Program-made: the position numbers and the translations under genes
Notes under the pieces: model-generated
What the model was told of the DNA's origin: nothing
Seen by the model: only the letters and a program-made list of their open reading frames with translations
Database searches by the model: none
Shown here: one piece after another, positions 58,401 through 64,000 of the stretch
Layout: the number at the start of each line of letters is the position of its first letter
Numbering within the stretch: the first letter of the stretch is position 1
NCBI RefSeq assembly: GCF_011397635.1
Contig: NC_064756.1
Span: 19,577,907-19,641,906 of the forward strand
Length of the DNA stretch: 64,000 nt
Direction: 5' to 3'
Origin: Epinephelus fuscoguttatus
Taxonomy: Eukaryota > Chordata > Actinopteri > Perciformes > Serranidae

Positions 58401-60904
58401 TGGTTGATTACTCTGCCGATCTTACAAAGGAGGACGACACTTGAATGGTTTCCTCCGGTTTGTTTTGCAATCAAAGCTAACGCTAGCTCACGCACTAAAA
58501 AGTTAGCCATTATGGAAAAATTCAATATTCCTGTTAATACTTCCCCAATTTCTGATTAGGTGGACATGATGACCCTTAATACACATAATGTTATTCATCC
58601 CTACAACAGTAAATATTTTTTCCTTAACTTGATATGAAGTGGTGCTGAAGGCTACATGTGTGCATTTTTAATAATCACATCCGCTCAGTCGTTTCATCTC
58701 GCATTTAACCATAGTATTTTTTGAAGGGCAGTGGCATCTGTTATGAGATCAAATGAAAGTTTTGAGCCATGACTCCTTCTATTCTGGCTCCCAGTAACAC
58801 AACAAGATGACATTTTAAGACTCCTATTTAGCCTACAGCCCTGTGGTGATGAGTCGTGTCTTGCCTGCAAATGATGTCATTGTGACATCGGCCCTAAAAT
58901 GGTCTATAGTAGAAGCTGTAGGTCATACATCATCCTCCATGCTTGCACAGGTGCACTGTCATGCATCACAGCAACAAAACCAACGTAAGCTAGCTGGTCA
59001 ACTTATGTTGTATTTTGGCTACATTGAAGAAATACCTGATGTGAACAATTCATTGAGCAGATGCACCACTGAATGTATCTTTTTACTGGCTACACCTGCA
59101 GCACATGTACGGTGTAGGTTTGTGTGAGTCACAGGCAAAAACAAGACAGTGAGCTTTCATTTTGGGAATGTCTAGAATAGTTTTTTTCAGTATTTGGACC
59201 AGCAAGGTGCTATGAAACTTCAGCTTTTTCACCGAGTTAGTGAAATATTGGTAAGTTATCATTTACATAACACAGTAGGCTATGTAAGGGACAAAGTTGC
59301 TAAGCAAACGCCAGCTGGTACTGGCAAAATAGATGCTGACAAGGTGATTAAGACCCCATAGTGAAAGCCCAGTTTGATACAAAGGAGGTGATATACAGTA
59401 TGGCTAACTTACTCATTAAAGATAATTATAAATTGTTGAGAAATATTGATTTAAAATGGGTTTTTTTTCATTAACTTGTTTGTGTTACAGAAACTAGCAA
59501 ACAATATAGTTGCCCACATCAACTGTCAGTTAAATAAAGCTAACCGGTCATCACTCAGATGGAACTGAATTCCTGCTGATATGAGAAGTTACCGCTAACG
59601 CTATCCACGCTAATATCCATGCTATCGCTTTGACACATATGATATAACAGCAATCTGTTTGCCATGGTAATAGATTACGTCAAACTATTAACCGCACCCT
59701 AATTCTTTGTCTGAGAGAGAACGTTAATGGAATAACAGGAAGTATCACTGGCTGGAGCAGGACTTTGATATTCTGTGATATAATCAAAAGATCCAGAACA
59801 GCAGCTACCTCTCACCTTGAAATGAGATTGTTTTGCCAACCGCTTTTCCAAGGTCAAAAGTGAACTTTAAAACTCTTTGACAAAGAACAATAAAAAGATG
59901 GGATCTATTAAATTTTGTTTTGTGAGCAAAAGGAAGGAAGGAAGCATCAGCAATGTACAGCCTCGCCTTCTGCCAAATGAGTTCTGTGAGAAGGCAAGGC
60001 TTGACATAAAAGTGCCAAGAAGATAAGTGCCAATAGACGGGTTTCCTGTTAACAAACAATCGCCCAGCAGGTGGGGGCTGGAAAACGTGATAGCTTACAC
60101 AGCATATGGATATTTTCAGTGTTTAGAAATAAAGCAACTGTTTAGAGGTGTGTGAGTGGCACACATCCTGGTATTTACAAAACATTTTTTTTTTAGCCCA
60201 TGATACACTTTGATAGACAAATGGTGGCTCTGACCAGCTACAATGACACATATCCCAGTGAGAAACAATAGGTGTGGTAGCAGCAATGATGCAAATCTTA
60301 GCACGTGATGAGAAATGACCAGTGTGTCCTAAACTATCAACACGTTACATGGTTATAGCACAGAAGCCACCTCACACAACTAACAATAGCATTAAAAAAC
60401 AACATTAGTATATATGTTAAGAGCACAGAAGGCCCCTCATTCTGCATATTACATTAGTAACATCAGCAAAACCTCTGAAATCTCAGACCTAGTGCTTGGT
60501 ATATTTGCCAGGTGCGTACCTGCCAGACAATCTCATATTAGACGCTACAGTGTGTTGATGAATAGAAGCATTCATTTCCTCTGCGTCCAATGAATGCCTG
60601 TATAATACAGAAAAACTACAGTATTCCTCGTGGACAAACACATCAATCTTGTGGAAATGATTTGTTGGACTGTAATTTTGTTTTATACACACACCACTGC
60701 ATGCAGGCATCATGCTACCAGACCACGTGACCTCTCCCCTACACACAGACAGCACATGACAAATAGATGTCTGGAGCTCCCTCATCCCAGACATGTTAGT
60801 TTGTGTACCTTCAGGCTGGTGCAGGGAGAGGGGCGCGGTTCTCTGGCCACGGCGTCACTGCGTCCGTTCCTCTGTGCACGTCCTTGCTCAGCTCCCACCT
60901 CCAT
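19410..60904 (-). CDS. slco1c1: organic anion transporting polypeptide, SLCO1C1-like, 14 coding exons
   Basis: Sodium-independent plasma-membrane transporter of thyroid hormones and amphipathic organic anions. Coding exons in transcript order: 60809-60904, 50328-50469, 43207-43339, 42549-42670, 42328-42474, 41614-41712, 39776-40024, 39306-39470, 37946-38141, 32424-32589, 31023-31195, 27597-27661, 27193-27310, 19410-19647. The lengths sum to 703 codons including TGA and all phases join; human SLCO1C1 is 712 residues. Features: first transmembrane segment [18 protein letters not shown]; the [14 protein letters not shown] loop; the OATP signature [13 protein letters not shown] at residues 255-267; a Kazal-like Cys-rich extracellular domain in exons 10-11 ([33 protein letters not shown]); and [20 protein letters not shown] in exon 13. 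NST and NFT sequons suggest glycosylation. SLCO1C1 is preferred over other SLCO1 paralogues by the N-terminal and loop sequence, but teleosts have additional SLCO1 members. The start Met at 60904 is the first in the exon that fits; the frame stays open upstream. Confidence 0.88.
19690..21370. repeat. tandem array block 1 (unit about 38 bp)
   Basis: Degenerate repeats built on GACATACTATACTATGAC followed by GTTTTTGATGAAAAAWT. At 19690-20100 the units are diverged and spaced by T-rich tracts; from about 20200 they are regular. Near 21000-21370 a longer higher-order unit (about 146-184 bp, marked by GACGGTTCTAATG) appears. The array lies in slco1c1 intron 13. Open frames across it are by-products of the repeat. 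Confidence 0.95.
22808..24497 (-). mobile_element. non-autonomous piggyBac element inserted in the LINE
   Basis: Perfect 14-bp inverted ends CCCATAAGAACCCA / TGGGTTCTTATGGG flanked by TTAA on both sides (22804-22807 and 24498-24501), the hallmark of piggyBac. Length 1690 bp. It retains only the start of a transposase on minus (23507-23755). The left half carries a direct duplication of about 125 bp (near 22845-22970 and 22990-23105) and a second, looser duplicated pair (near 23150-23290 and 23370-23500). The palindrome GTGACATATATGTCAC occurs at 24057 and 24112, with a variant near 22940. Confidence 0.95.
23507..23755 (-). pseudogene. piggyBac transposase N-terminal remnant
   Basis: 82-codon frame beginning [20 protein letters not shown] and continuing as an acidic Ser/Asp-rich segment, which is the usual N terminus of PGBD/piggyBac transposases. 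It ends at a stop after [10 protein letters not shown]; the catalytic DDD domain is missing, so the element has lost its centre and cannot mobilise itself. Oriented opposite to the host LINE. Confidence 0.8.
25070..27000. repeat. tandem array block 2 (continuation of block 1)
   Basis: The same 38-bp-type units resume immediately after the LINE insertion, with the GACGGTTCTAATG higher-order marker at about 25240, 25468 and 25806. Units decay after 26100 into looser GACATACTATACTATGACTTTTT motifs. It ends about 190 bp before exon 13 of slco1c1 (27193). Confidence 0.95.
27662..28599. other. slco1c1 intron 11, proximal part
   Basis: AT-rich unique-looking sequence following exon 12 on the + coordinate. 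A CAGGGGTTCTCAAAGT motif at about 28461 and a related AGGGGTCCTCAAAGT at 29678 resemble ends of fish hAT MITEs, but no paired terminus was established. No gene seen. Confidence 0.35.
28600..29215. repeat. tandem array block 3, degenerate
   Basis: Loose GACATACTRTACTATGACTTTTT motifs of the same family as blocks 1-2, here in slco1c1 intron 11, on the other side of exons 12 and 13. Strongly diverged from each other. Confidence 0.85.
29219..29606 (-). mobile_element. tRNA-derived SINE, copy B (fullest copy)
   Basis: On minus: GGCGGCACGGTGGTGTGG head with TTAGCACTCTC (box A-like) and GGTTCAATCCC at 29540-29550 (box B), a conserved body (CAGTCCAAAGACATGCAGA, GTCTCTATGTGTCAGCCCTG, GACCTGTCCAGGGTGTACCC) and a GAATGAATGAATGAAT tail (ATTC repeats at 29226-29245 on +). 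The tail structure suggests mobilisation by an RTE-type LINE. Three other copies occur in the window. Confidence 0.88.
29607..31022. other. slco1c1 intron 11, distal part
   Basis: AT-rich sequence with no recognised gene or complete mobile element. Confidence 0.4.
31540..31785 (-). repeat. interspersed retroelement-like repeat in slco1c1 intron 10
   Basis: TTTATTAATCCCCCTGAGGG at one end, then TTGCTCAAGGGCACCTTGGC and a CTGAGCTACTGCCGCCCC end. I recognise these blocks as a dispersed repeat of fish genomes, probably a LINE 3' end or SINE, but only one copy lies in the window so the class stays open. Confidence 0.55.
31800..32423. other. rest of slco1c1 intron 10
   Basis: AT-rich sequence between exons 10 and 11. 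Nothing recognised. Confidence 0.35.
32821..32864. repeat. (TGAGG)n microsatellite
   Basis: Nearly nine perfect pentanucleotide units in slco1c1 intron 9. Confidence 0.95.
33172..36232 (+). mobile_element. Tc1/mariner-superfamily transposon with 55-bp TIRs
   Basis: Starts CAGTTTTTCTCGATTGGTTT and ends with its inverse. The two ends match over 55 bp with one mismatch (position 23) and are flanked by TA on both sides (33170-33171, 36233-36234), the Tc1/mariner signature. It contains a split transposase gene on +. Subterminal direct duplications are present at both ends: about 60 bp near 33297-33420 and about 190 bp near 35830-36020 versus 36030-36232. It lies in intron 9 of slco1c1 in antisense orientation. 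Confidence 0.95.
33790..35463 (+). pseudogene. DDE transposase of the Tc1/mariner element, one frameshift
   Basis: Three exons with GT-AG junctions and matching phases: 33790-34070, 34316-34592, 34772-35463. Exon 1 has an Arg/Gly-rich N terminus ([19 protein letters not shown]) then a helix-turn-helix ([20 protein letters not shown]). Exon 2 has [14 protein letters not shown] and a second HTH-like part ([20 protein letters not shown]). Exon 3 is the catalytic domain: [17 protein letters not shown] (first Asp), [12 protein letters not shown] (second Asp), and, after a single-base loss near 35200 in the PPYSPFLN stretch, [17 protein letters not shown] with the catalytic Glu. Spacing between second Asp and Glu is about 35 residues. 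It ends with a conserved [23 protein letters not shown] and an acidic tail. The frameshift separates Asp from Glu, so this copy is probably inactive. Confidence 0.88.
36310..37775. mobile_element. candidate inverted-repeat DNA element with nested SINE
   Basis: About 75 bp at 36355-36432 (CTCTCCTCTAATCAC...AGGACATGCCTA) recurs inverted at about 37636-37710, and similarity continues outward (GCCCTCTAATCAATTCTATT against GCCCTCAGCTAGACTCTATG). A second inverted pair, ending TTACAATACTGTAACCCTAG at 37500 and its inverse near 37745-37775, lies inside the right part. No transposase or clear target duplication is seen, so the class is unknown. SINE copy C lies inside. Confidence 0.5.
36476..36830 (-). 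mobile_element. SINE, copy C of the dispersed family
   Basis: Same body as copy B (GGCTGGAGCCTATCCCA, ACACATAGAGACAGACAACC, AACATGCAAACTCTGCACAG on +) with an ATTC tail at 36476-36500. The head is partly degraded. Confidence 0.85.
38924..39270. mobile_element. MITE in slco1c1 intron 8
   Basis: Inverted ends AAAGGTCTACTGTGTAGGAT and, at the right, ACACGCTGGACCTTTT, around a 347-bp non-coding body. AATTA/TTAATT flanks are present. The end sequence is typical of an abundant fish MITE family. It ends 35 bp from the exon 8 splice donor (exon 39306-39470). Confidence 0.75.
40025..41274. other. slco1c1 intron 6, main part
   Basis: AT-rich with a pyrimidine-rich stretch at 40380-40510. Nothing recognised as gene or mobile element. 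Confidence 0.35.
41275..41540. mobile_element. hAT-like MITE in slco1c1 intron 6
   Basis: CAGTGGTTCCCAACTGGTGG at the left and the inverted CCAGTTGGGAACCACC at the right, with a GGGTCACGGCCCAAAAGTGGG subterminal block typical of fish hAT MITEs. The target duplication could not be confirmed. Confidence 0.7.
43488..44510 (-). mobile_element. SINE copy D, interrupted by a 663-bp insertion
   Basis: Left part 43488-43660 and right part 44324-44510 together correspond to one copy of the SINE family: GGAGCCTATCCCAGCTGACA on the left, CTTTGGACTGTGGGAGGAAG and AACATGCAAACTCCACACAG on the right. The break falls exactly where other copies read GGACAATTTAGAGT. Confidence 0.88.
43661..44323. mobile_element. 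TIR element (hAT-like) inserted into SINE copy D
   Basis: Ends AGTGTGCCAG and CTGGCACACT are perfect inverses, with further partial match inside (AAACCCGGAAG against AAACCTGGAAC). The flanking host sequence (GTCAATAG left, GTATTTAG right) resembles a diverged duplication of the SINE sequence ACAATTTAG, compatible with an 8-bp hAT target. No coding capacity. Confidence 0.75.
44511..46389. other. slco1c1 intron 2, first part
   Basis: No gene recognised. A long pyrimidine tract (TCTCC/TTTCC rich) at 45520-45660 explains the long but low-complexity open frames there. Confidence 0.4.
46390..46605 (+). mobile_element. LINE 3'-end fragment
   Basis: TTGCTTTGGCAATGTAAACA followed by CCATGCCAATAAAGCCCC is a 3' end I recognise from fish L1/Tx1-type LINEs, with its AATAAA. 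The upstream 5' limit is not clear. Confidence 0.55.
46606..48690. other. slco1c1 intron 2, middle part
   Basis: Unique-looking sequence. No gene or recognisable mobile element. Confidence 0.35.
48691..49065. repeat. CCCTCATCC-type minisatellite
   Basis: Tandem imperfect units around CATCCCTTCAACCCTC / CATCCCACGACCCTC (about 15-17 bp), strongly strand-asymmetric (C-rich on +). It generates Pro/Ser/His-rich open frames that are not genes. Confidence 0.93.
49066..50327. other. slco1c1 intron 2, last part
   Basis: No gene recognised between the minisatellite and exon 2. Confidence 0.35.
50470..53829. other. slco1c1 intron 1, exon-2-proximal part
   Basis: About 3.3 kb without a gene. It contains a 20-base A run at 53212-53231 and short AC-rich stretches near 51770. 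Nothing else recognised. Confidence 0.4.
53830..55100 (+). mobile_element. LINE fragment with deleted RT core
   Basis: Encodes [14 protein letters not shown] (RT motif with the first catalytic Asp), then a run of 26 T at 53977-54002 replaces the middle of the RT domain. The frame continues with [17 protein letters not shown] (the YADD catalytic box), [11 protein letters not shown]-like sequence, and the post-RT part [20 protein letters not shown] and [19 protein letters not shown]. The 3' end has GAAAATGAGATGTTACATCT followed by a CAAATTCAAATTC tail. Several frame breaks make this a dead jockey/CR1-L2-type copy. Confidence 0.8.
55101..56444. other. slco1c1 intron 1, middle part
   Basis: AT-rich, no gene or mobile element recognised. 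Confidence 0.35.
56445..57010. repeat. probable interspersed repeat
   Basis: Blocks CATTCTCACTCCGACCTCGT, CATATCGACATTTGGTCATG and GGTACCCTGGGTGTG, and further on TTGGGTTTAGGAAAAAAGAA, look like a dispersed fish repeat family I have seen, but no termini are visible and there is no second copy in the window. Confidence 0.4.
57011..58058. other. slco1c1 intron 1 sequence
   Basis: No gene. The GC-richer 57690-57960 stretch (AGCGCCGCACTCTCTGAGTG) may be part of an old hAT element but this is not established. Confidence 0.3.
58059..58394. mobile_element. MITE with about 40-bp inverted ends in slco1c1 intron 1
   Basis: Left CGGTGTTCTGACAAATAGAG through CAGAATGACCTAC recurs inverted at the right (GTAGGTCATTCTGAG through GTCACAACACCG) with few mismatches. 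The body carries about three diverged copies of a GGTTAAAAGTAGAG-containing unit of roughly 60 bp. No coding capacity; target duplication not identified. Confidence 0.82.
58395..60808. other. slco1c1 intron 1, exon-1-proximal part
   Basis: No gene or mobile element recognised. Confidence 0.35.
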
Positions 60905-61787
60905 CCTCCAGAAACGTCTCTGTGTCTCCTTAGCAGAAGTCTCCCACGTAATGCAATTTCTTGGCACTGATGCATGCAACCCTGCAAATGGATAATTCAA
61001 GCATGTGACCCACTTCTCATCCTCAGCACAAAAACAGAAACATGTCTGCAGCAGCATGCAGAGGGTAGACTGACACACAAACAGTACTGTCTGTGTGTGT
61101 TAAAGAGATCTTAAGACTTTAATCACAACTAAACATTGCAATGACACAGATGCACTTTTTCACGATAAAAGGTTTTCATATTTAGTTAACTGTTTTGAGC
61201 TGCAGCATCAAAATCTCTGAGCTAAACATTCCAATGTATCACAACTACATACTTTGTCGTATTGTTCAGCTGGTAACTGAGAGCATGTGACTAAGGGCTA
61301 TGAAGCGTAAACCCGGGTTTTGAAGTGTGGTAAGATCAAGATCTTAACCTAAAATCATAGAGAAACCACTTGAGAGGAAATTTGATTTGGTGATATGGTG
61401 AACTTCTGTTTGCTTTTGAAGCCAGAACATCTCATTCAGTGTGGAAAGGCTTTGTAAACAGGGTGAAAATATGTGTCAGATTATCACCAATACTGACAGT
61501 ACTGCTGCTCTGATATTTGCCCTCATGTTAACTCTGTTGTCAGTGATCTGCCCATTGATTACCCACGCCATGTGAGTTGGTGGAAGTAAAGTGGACATTT
61601 GTCTTAATTTACCTAGTAAGACTAACAGGTACAGGTCATTATTCCCTTTTTTCCAACATCTACTGATAAGACTGGAGGAATTAAAAATGTGGGATCACCA
61701 CTCATGTTCATCAAAAGCAGTTCAGTCAGGATCACTTAAGTCAAAGAAAATTTTATTTCCATTTGCAGTATTATATTTGGCAGTATG
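60905..61787 (-). promoter_or_regulatory. slco1c1: slco1c1 5'UTR and upstream region
   Basis: Upstream of the chosen start codon. The coding frame stays open on minus to at least 61078, so exon 1 may extend further or be preceded by an upstream exon; a CATTTGCAG acceptor-like motif lies near 60977-60985. No TATA box was recognised. Confidence 0.35.
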
Positions 61788-61925
61788 GCTCTGTTCCGGG
61801 GTCTCTCTGCATTTACTCGGGGAAAGCCTGAGGCAGAGAGAGCAAACCTCCCTGCCCTTCCATGCACCTACATGGAAAGCCTAAGGCAGGAAAAGCAGCA
61901 GCAAAGACCTCCGGGAACAGAACAG
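61788..61925. repeat. imperfect inverted repeat (hairpin candidate)
   Basis: GCTCTGTTCCGGGGTCTCTC at the left and the near-inverse GACCTCCGGGAACAGAACAG at the right, about 100 bp apart. Could be a fold-back element remnant. Confidence 0.45.
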
Positions 61926-62979
61926 AGCAGCAGCAATGACAAACAGAAATGACACTGATAAGTCAGACAACATGAAAAGGAGGAACCTGGTGGACGCAGG
62001 TTGCAAAGCGGCTTGCAGAGGAAGCAGCAACAGTAGGCAGGCCAGAGCAGTTTAAATAGGGCGCCCTGAATGAGATTCACTAATTGGTTGTATAGAAAAG
62101 AATCATGTGATCTATCAGCTGACTCCCCTCCATCAATCAGCTGCTACATCAGTTGATTGGGCTGTTTGAGATCAGCTAATGTAGCCAGGATGTGAGCTGA
62201 GCTTGACATCGTGTCCTGCCTGAACTAATGTTATGCTCAATTTTCTATGCAGAACCAACACTGTGCTATTTAATCGAAATTTTTTGCAAGCTCTGCAACC
62301 TTCTTGCAATTATTTTTGGCTGGCCAACAAGTGAGAGTGCCGTGTGGAATAAATTTTTTGGACTTGTGTATGTTACACATAAATGTTATGGTATAATGTA
62401 ATGACATATACACATTAAGAGACTGAGTTCCATTGTTCACCATATGGTTACACTGTAGGCAGTATTCAGGAAAACTGGAACAACTGATGGATGATGCACA
62501 TGTACCTTTAGTTTTCTGGGGGGGCCTCTCTCATCCACTTTAGCCAGCACAGTATTTATTTCCCACTTTAGGTGTGCCAATCTGGTCCATCATGCATTCG
62601 CAGTAGGAAATTCCTGAGTCAACCTATGCAGTATCCATGCAGTGCTTGTGAACAGAACCAAAGCATGATTGTGCCACCCTCGGCAGAGCTATATTGACAT
62701 CATGGTCAACAGAGTGGCTCAAACAAAGAAAAAAGGCATCACGGAAAACACTCACATATGCTAACCATTCAGTATAGCTTGTGTGTAGAGGAAGAGTTGC
62801 TGCTGTTTGAACTGAGTTAGATTTTTAGGTTCCTGTTCTTACAATCCAAAGAAGCTTCAGTGTTTTCTGATCCTATATTGCTACTGTATATCCCTTAATA
62901 ACAATAAATTTCAATACTCCCTTGCAAGGCATTTACTGCAGATGCAAAATCAACACTTCCTGGTGGCAGCTGCTTCACT
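61926..62979. other. intergenic sequence upstream of slco1c1
   Basis: Nothing recognised. Confidence 0.35.
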
Positions 62980-63815
62980 AAGTAAAATGTATTTATATAG
63001 CGTTTTTTGCAGACATAGGTCATGAAGTCCTTCACAGGGGCATTATATAACAAGAAAGAAATCATAGAGACAAAGTGACTACATGCGTCACATAGTAAAG
63101 AGTACACAACTAGCAAAACTATTTGTACACAAATGAAAAAAATAAGAATTCACACGACACAACAACAATACACAACATTTTGTATAATCATTTCCAGTTC
63201 AGCAGTTGAAACAACAGATCTCAGTTTACTTAAATTTCTCAGGTGCTTCATGTGGGAATCAAGTGACATTGATTGATCAAATATTACCGCTAAATTACAC
63301 AGGTTTGTGTGAGCAGCAGTGGAAAGAGGTCCGATACTTTGCATAATGAGGGGGACAACATTTTCAGGAGCAACAACCAGAACCTCCATCTTATCAGCAT
63401 TGAGCTGTAAAAAAAATTTCAGCATTCCTGACACTTATCTCACTAGGACAGTTTGAACGAGAAGCGGAGCTGGATATCATCTGCTTATAAATGATATGAG
63501 ATGTTCTATCTGTTTATTATTTGTCCTAATGGTAGAAAATATAGAGAAAATAACAAAGGCCCAAGAACCGAGCCCTGCGGGACACCACAGGACAGTGGAC
63601 AGGAATCAGATACGAAGTTCCTTATTGAGACAGAGAAACTTCTGTCAGAGAGGTATGAAGAAAACCATTCTAATGCGCAACCTGTCAATGAAGATTTTAT
63701 GGTCCACTGTGTCGAATGCAGAACTAGGAACACAGAACAATCAACAGCTGCTTCACTATAAAAGCCTTCCACTGGTGCTCCTGTACTTCCTATCTTTTGC
63801 CAGATGTGTAGATTA
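62980..63815 (-). mobile_element. L2-type LINE fragment, RT domain and 3' region, degenerate
   Basis: On minus: [14 protein letters not shown] (first catalytic Asp, near 63705-63725), then in a shifted frame [17 protein letters not shown] and [17 protein letters not shown]. At 63485-63487 the Tyr codon of the YADD box is a TAA stop followed by ADDIQLRFSF. Further down come LNADKMEVLVVAPENV, TNLCNLAVIFDQSMSLDSHM and LRNLSKLRSVVS. The 3' side (near 62985-63050) has the TTTATATAGCG / CTTCACAGGGGC block common at fish L2 ends. Frameshifts and stops make it inactive. Confidence 0.82.
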
Positions 63816-63970
63816 AGTTTTGTTTTGTTTTATTCACATCAATTTTTTGTGTCATTCATTAGAAATTTGATGAAAAGCAGCATTAACCACAGGAAAGGTT
63901 TTTACTGTGAAGCAGCTGCAGGGAGGTCTGAGTCACTCACTGAGGTTTGGATGTGTTCACCTCCTGGGCA

Positions 63971-64000
63971 CTATATATATATATATATACATATATATAT
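63971..64000. repeat. (TA)n microsatellite at window edge
   Basis: Alternating AT/AC-interrupted run reaching the right edge. Confidence 0.9.

Overview
The window is vertebrate nuclear DNA, almost certainly from a teleost fish. Genes are split by GT-AG introns and carry AATAAA/ATTAAA signals. The repeats have a fish look: hAT-type MITEs, piggyBac, Tc1/mariner, L1- and L2-like LINEs, and tRNA-derived SINEs with a four-base (ATTC/GAAT) tail. Five host protein-coding genes can be spliced by eye. Four run on + and are clustered in the first 17 kb. The fifth, on -, occupies most of the rest.

Layout: 1-2230 holds the last two coding exons and 3'UTR of vps53 (GARP/EARP tethering complex). 2350-5390 is a complete rflnb (refilin B, filamin-binding). 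8642-10728 is a complete dus4l (tRNA-dihydrouridine synthase). 12345-17500 is bcap29 (ER membrane chaperone/export protein). From 17545 up to at least 60904 on the minus strand lies an organic anion transporting polypeptide, best matched to SLCO1C1 (thyroid hormone/organic anion carrier). It has 14 coding exons whose phases all agree and sum to 702 codons plus stop. bcap29 and slco1c1 converge, with predicted poly(A) sites only tens of bases apart. The rest, 61-64 kb, is upstream sequence with repeats.

The slco1c1 introns are a transposon landscape. Intron 13 contains a large tandem array (unit about 38 bp) split by an L1-like LINE fragment with a 17-bp target duplication. That LINE is itself split by a piggyBac-type element with 14-bp inverted ends and TTAA duplication, giving a three-layer nest that orders the events in time. 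The same array motif reappears beyond exons 12-13, in intron 11. Intron 9 contains a nearly intact Tc1/mariner-type transposon with 55-bp inverted ends, a three-exon transposase and one visible frameshift. Intron 2 contains a tRNA-derived SINE interrupted by a 663-bp inverted-repeat element. Several MITEs and LINE fragments fill other introns and intergenic space.

The host genes do not form one pathway. The order brings together pairs that in human lie on three chromosomes (VPS53-RFLNB on 17p, DUS4L-BCAP29 on 7q, SLCO1C1 on 12p). No bacterial-type system, CRISPR array, rRNA or functional tRNA gene was seen. Exon boundaries come from reading the sequence by hand without RNA or database support.
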